Notes under the pieces: model-generated
What the model saw: the letters and a program-made list of their open reading frames with translations, nothing else
Told to the model about the DNA's origin: nothing
Databases searched by the model: none
Translations under genes and position numbers: made by a program
Part shown: piece by piece, positions 58,766-64,000 of the stretch
Numbering within the stretch: the first letter of the stretch is position 1
Layout of the letters: each line of letters opens with the position of its first letter
Assembly: GCA_012932295.1 (NCBI GenBank)
Contig: JAAONU010000009.1
Coordinates: forward strand, 5,816,203-5,880,202
Length of the DNA stretch: 64,000 nt
Source of the DNA: Cyclina sinensis
Taxonomy: Eukaryota; Mollusca; Bivalvia; Venerida; Veneridae
Direction of reading: 5' to 3'

Positions 58766-61700
58766 GTAAAACAGAATTTTTCTAAGCAATACTTTGGCTA
58801 TGAGAAAAACATCGATTATAGATCTACATAAAATTGTATGCTGCTGAAGCAACGATGTATATTTCTGTATTTGAAAAAAAAGCTTTGTGGTTCGAGGTAA
58901 CAGGGTAACGACCTCTAGAGATTCCTTCATTGTACAGAGCGTAAAGTATCATTTTCGTTATCATGGTAAGCTAATGCATCTGTCTGCGTGCACAGACATT
59001 GTGGTATTGAATTTTGTTTGCTTATTGCTCAAGTTGACTGTTTTCTCTTGTTTGCAAGGTCCAGAGAGGATTTGATGGCTGCCTGTCCATTAAGATAATT
59101 TACGCTTCACATTCTTATAAATAGATTTCTACAACTTTTAGAAGGTCACACAGAATATTTTCAAGAAGAAACAAAAGAAAGGATCTCTAGAGCATATGAC
59201 GTGAGCACAACTACAATTTTTAAGTCGAGAAAAGTCGATTTCAAATAAACAAACGCATTATTTGGACATAATGGAATACATTACATTAGATGAACTCTCA
59301 TGAGTTTTGTTTATAATAAACATGTGTTAGGTTCTGTAAAATATGGAACGCTGAAGCTGCCTTGTTTAAGTAGTTTTTTTTCTTAAATTTGTTGTGGTCT
59401 CATTTGAGTTTGTGTAGTCCATTAAATAGTGTTTGCTGTACCGGATTTTGTTCATTTGGTCCCATCAGTAGTTCGCCAAGTGCATTTTCCGATATAATAT
59501 TTGGTGCAAACCCTACGTAACAAAGATTATGTGCATTTACTAGATTGTGGTGTATATTAACCTGTTTGTGATGTGCCATTTTCTGTTTGTTCTGTTCTTA
59601 GTAATAGTCATTTGAGCTTAACGTAGCACTTGGCACAAACCCTCGTTTGAAATGCAGATTTAACAAATTATTGTATCTGTACAGTAAATAGAGGTTTGCA
59701 ATCTGATATAGGGACAAGAACAAATGACGAACTATTATTGGTATAGAACAAACTGCACATAACACAAAACTAGTATATGGACAGCACAAAACTAGAACAT
59801 GGACATGAAATAATGTTGTTTTTACATGACAAATTGGATTTTGCCTCGTAGCAAAAGTACATGAGAGCTATAGCTTTGACACAACTATTGAACCTTTCTA
59901 AACCATTTTTCTACTTGTTTTCTGACTAGTGGTTAGTGCTATTGTTAGGTTCTTTACAGGAAATCTGCTTCGTAAACAGAACCATATGCTGCCCTTCTTT
60001 AGACAGAAATCACATGCAAACTTCCTATAAACTCGATGTTATGCTTTGATGAGATCGCACTTAAAGTTGGACTCAGACTTTACATATCAATTTATCGATA
60101 GAATAAGATCTGTAAATAAACTGAATTTCATTTATGGAAACACGATCAAGTGGTTCATGATAAAGTATTGAATTGCTTCGAAAGACTAACTGATCAACGA
60201 AACGGAAAACTGGCACCAAGTGCTAGTTTGTGTCAAACGACGTCATATCAACGTCAAATTTCCCGCCGTCGAGCACCCAAAGGCCCTTCGAAAAAAAAAG
60301 GTACACCGCAAATTTTCTAATATATAAAGTCTGTGATCGACATATTATAAAACAATTGTTACCTGTTAGGTTTGGTAAAAATGTGGATTAACCGACCTCA
60401 CTTAAAAGCAATTAACGAATAAGTAATTTCCATGAGGTATTTTGGAAATATCATAATGAAATTACTAAATCTTTGAAGATGCTGATAGTTTTGATGAACT
60501 TAGGTTATATTTTTTGTAAGCTACCTTTGAGATGAAATTATCATTTCAATTTTTTCATAAAAAAGACATTATTTTGTAAGACACACACACACACACTCTT
60601 TTTACTTCGAGAAAAAAATGTAAGCTTATTTAGAAAATAGTATCATTGTGTTGAGATTTACTGAATACATATTCAGATTTATTTCCAGTTTATTCAATAA
60701 ACCCCTTGAAATAAATGATAAAATCAGAGCTGATCCAACTGAACACTTTTGAAAAAAAAGAATGAGTAGCAAACGTTACACTTGGAAGCTATCAAAGTTA
60801 CATAAAATCATTTAAGAGAATTTCAAACTTTGTTTTAGTAATTGTATAAAGTATATCTCGATAAATTCTTCTTTGAGTAGTTTCCAGGTAAACATAAGTG
60901 ATATGCATTCAGAGTAATTAATAACTCTTGACTGTATGAAGCAGTTTTATGAGTATTAACATGATATGACTTGATACGCCTTGATGTTATTATATCGGTA
61001 TTAAAACTTTCAGTTAACATGAATCACACTTGATTTTAAGGCGTGTTGAGCCATAGGTGAAATTTTGCTTTTAAAAAGAAACTAGAAAGTGAGTTGATAA
61101 CGCATGAATTGAAAGAAAATGTTATGAATCTTTTTTCTTTGTTTAGTAAATTGGTGCATATCTTATTGTAAATGTATCAGAAGAAAATTTCATTTTTAAC
61201 CTGAATGTGTCCTTACGAGATTTAAAAGGTTTTTGGTATTGTGGTCATCATATAATTTCTGAAAGTTTTCTTTTTCAATTTAGGCTTTCTTTTTAATTCA
61301 CTTAAGGATATTTTGATATTTGCTATGCGACTAACGTTTTTTGGACGGAAACAATTACTTTTAATTTGCCTTGATAAAAACTTTTCAGTGTTTATTCTCA
61401 AAGACGTAGTTTAACACTAACGGTACCAGTCCCTTTCATCTAAAAAAATACACAGATAAAATAATAATAAATTGAAACACTTGTTTTGTATCTGTTTATC
61501 CGCTATTTTATTTGATTTTGGCAATCGGAATTCCCTGATGATGAAGGCAATGCTGTGACTGTTGTAGAGGAAATTACCCGAGGTGTTCCTTCCGCGAGAT
61601 ATCCGCTCGGGTATATGTAATTTAAAATTAGGCTTAAAGGTTGAACAACTATAAACATCAGATCTATAAAAAAAAACGGTTCAACATTTTAAGCATAATA

Positions 61701-64000
61701 AATTAGGCTAATCGAATGCCCAATGTCTTTAAAATTTATATATTTAGATGCTGGTTAGAAGAGTGGTTTAAACTTATTGTGTATGTTTTTTTCATTTAAA
61801 TGCACTTTTAATAATCAATAAGTGTATGCCCTGTTGCAATAAAAAGGGTCACTGTTGAACTTTAAAAGGAAGTCATACTATGAAAACTTAACAGATTAAA
61901 GCGAGGTTTTTAGACACCCTGGGTCTGCTTAATGTTAATAGAAATCTATAAAGAAATAGAAATTAACAGCGCAAATAAATGGTTAAAGTTCAAACTTCTT
62001 TTAACCTAAACCAGGCAGTATACTAAAACAAATAAATGAAAAAAAAAAACAACAAAAAACAAGATAAGTTATATATAGATGCTAATAAAGTCTTTGAAAC
62101 TTCTTATTTGCATGATTTATGAACATTCACTTGGTCTTTTTAGCATTAATCTTGTCTGACATGCACCTTTGTCATTTCAACACACACACAAAAAAACTTC
62201 CATTGAAGTTTGCTAAATGGTCTGCATGTGGTTATGGAATAATGATAGTGTTTTTTTTCTATATCCACTTGTTCTTTCGGAGTTCATTAATAGGGAAAAA
62301 GTTTTCTACTTAGCTTTTGTTTTCGTACCAGATTTGTCTTTTTGAAATGTACATGCCATTAATTTTGTAGAATTTCAGTATCATGTTTCTTCCATATATG
62401 ATACTTTATTGTAACAATTTTACAAGTACTCGTGTCTTGGTTTGAGAATACACATAAAAGCATTAAAACTCCACAAAGCATGTTTCAAACTTTTGATGAA
62501 TTAATTTAAAGCTAACATAGAAAAAATAAAATCAAATAAAATAAAAATAATCAAGGAAGTCAATTTTACCCAAGAAAAGGAAAATGAATCAGCAAAAATA
62601 CATTTTAAAATTGTACTTCATTATACTTATTTTCCATTTATCAAGCAGCTCTTGTTCATAAAGAGAAAAGCCACTTGTAGAAACAATCAATTAATACAGA
62701 GTTTTGATGATTTGCAGTAATATAGTGTTTTTAGATATATATTCTACAGACATCAGATAATTAGTTTATTGCACGTAAGATTAATATTGAAGTGCATTGT
62801 TCTAGTACATACCGATTATATGGTAAGATTATTTCGTTATGTCGAGTTCACCTAGAATAACTGTGGTCAGATATCACTTCATGCATATAAAATGGCTTAT
62901 TTTTCATTATTATAAATGCAAGAGGATTGTTTTTAACTTTTGTACTTTCACTGTCAGATGCCTAGCTGAAAAAATGTGTGTACGGAGATCTGAATAATTA
63001 AATGCATGATAGTGTTGTTGTTAGAATTAACTCTCATACTGACCTTACATTTAATCTTTGTATTCTACGTTTTAAAAATTTTGAGGTTATTGAAGCTTTT
63101 GGTAGGAAAATCTCTGGAGACATGCTGACATGTCAACAAACAGGAAACGTTTTAATGTCGTAACTTTCTTTGTGCACGTTGATTTTTCATAACATAACCT
63201 TTTCAAAGCACGTTGAATGCAAAATGCGAATACAAACAAATAACAACCTTTCATGAAGATTTTTCTATTTCATTTTTAATGCAAATTTATTTTTGAAACT
63301 TCACGATTATGTGGTGATGTTTACCTTGACTGGTTAACTGATAATTATGTTTGAGGTATCATGAAAGTTTCAAGAGCTATTCATATTTTGCAATTGATAA
63401 ACGGATAGTACATTGAAACTGTAATTGATTTAGTTTGTTTTGTATATTGCTGGAGTTGAGGTTTTCTCATCGTCCAGAAGGCCCAAGAGACTGTCATCAC
63501 GATCTGTCCATTACATTTCTTCACGCCTGGTATTTTACATTGAATAAAAGCAGATTTACAATCCTCTCTGGTGAGAGTTTAGAAACAGCTTAACGAACAT
63601 TCGTGTAATATACTGTTTAGATTTCATTTGCACACTGAAAAGTCTATTAAAAATTAAGTTTCCAATGATTACTTATCCCTGACTTCAAAGTTCATGTCAG
63701 TTTGTATTGTCTTATGAGCAAAATACCTAAGTCAGGTTCGTCATAAATGTCATAAAAGACTACATGAAGATAAGAAACCAAAAGCAATTTTAAGACTTGT
63801 AAATGAAAGCACCTTATACATGCAGGTATGCGTAAAAAAACAATACACGAAAGTTTCAAACCAAGTACGCATTTATGACTAGTAAACAAAACTTCACATG
63901 GAGGTATTGAATCAAATATGCATTTAAGATTTTAAAAACAACTACAAATCAAGTAAGCATTTATGACTTGTAAAAGAAAATGGTACATGAACATATGGAA
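58766..64000. other. AT-rich DNA, no gene supported
   Basis: No exon, RNA gene or transposon recognised. A diverged duplicate pair is visible: near 59020-59100 (ttgtttgcaaggtccagaga, gcctgtccattaag) and near 63440-63530 (ctcatcgtccagaaggccc, gatctgtccattac). A short CA run lies at 60581-60596. If the GPCR gene is real, this could still be its intron or the flank of further decayed copies. Confidence 0.35.

Overview
This is an AT-rich, gene-poor stretch of animal (eukaryotic) nuclear DNA. Coding sequence appears only as short exons with GT/AG borders, introns run for kilobases, and most of the window is repeats: tRNA-derived SINEs, tandem arrays built on TGACCTTGACC-type motifs, satellites, foldback elements and microsatellites. 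From general knowledge, this repeat set is typical of bivalve molluscs. That assignment is inference; no ribosomal or mitochondrial marker is present. No prokaryotic operon, CRISPR array or complete transposon was seen.

Layout. (1) 1-8.0 kb, + strand: the 3' end of a gene that enters from the left. Two homologous phase-0 last exons (1702-2043 and 4381-4512) end in K-D-E-L-stop and R-D-E-L-stop. The second is followed by a 3.4-kb candidate 3'UTR with a good poly(A) signal near 7.95 kb. (2) 8.0-24 kb: repeats only. These are two families of tandem units, a degraded non-LTR fragment, a mariner-type transposase scrap, a 35-bp minisatellite, a composite dispersed repeat, a tRNA-SINE, a head-to-head satellite of 65-80 bp monomers (14.7-20.4 kb) and another TGACCTTGACC array. 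(3) 25.6-33.9 kb, - strand: a small unrecognised gene. A TATA box, ATG exon, two internal exons and a terminal exon join with matching phases into a 119-residue protein. One more phase-1/phase-1 exon would fit as a cassette. Around the internal exons lie at least seven exon-like copies in all stages of decay, and a large part of the locus exists as two diverged blocks, one carrying a SINE that the other lacks. (4) 38.1-64 kb, + strand: the first coding exon of a class A GPCR (N-terminus plus TM1). A decayed paralogous exon with an in-frame stop lies 8.3 kb downstream, amid AT-rich DNA holding recurrent diverged duplications, a 54-bp minisatellite, two inverted-repeat (foldback) elements and a composite repeat cluster at 56.4-58.8 kb.

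The three gene traces show no functional link. The common theme is local duplication followed by decay: twin terminal exons, an exon array, a duplicated receptor exon and satellites with higher-order duplications. The most interesting object is the - strand exon-array gene at 25.6-33.9 kb. All gene models are read from splice signals and frame only, with no transcript evidence.
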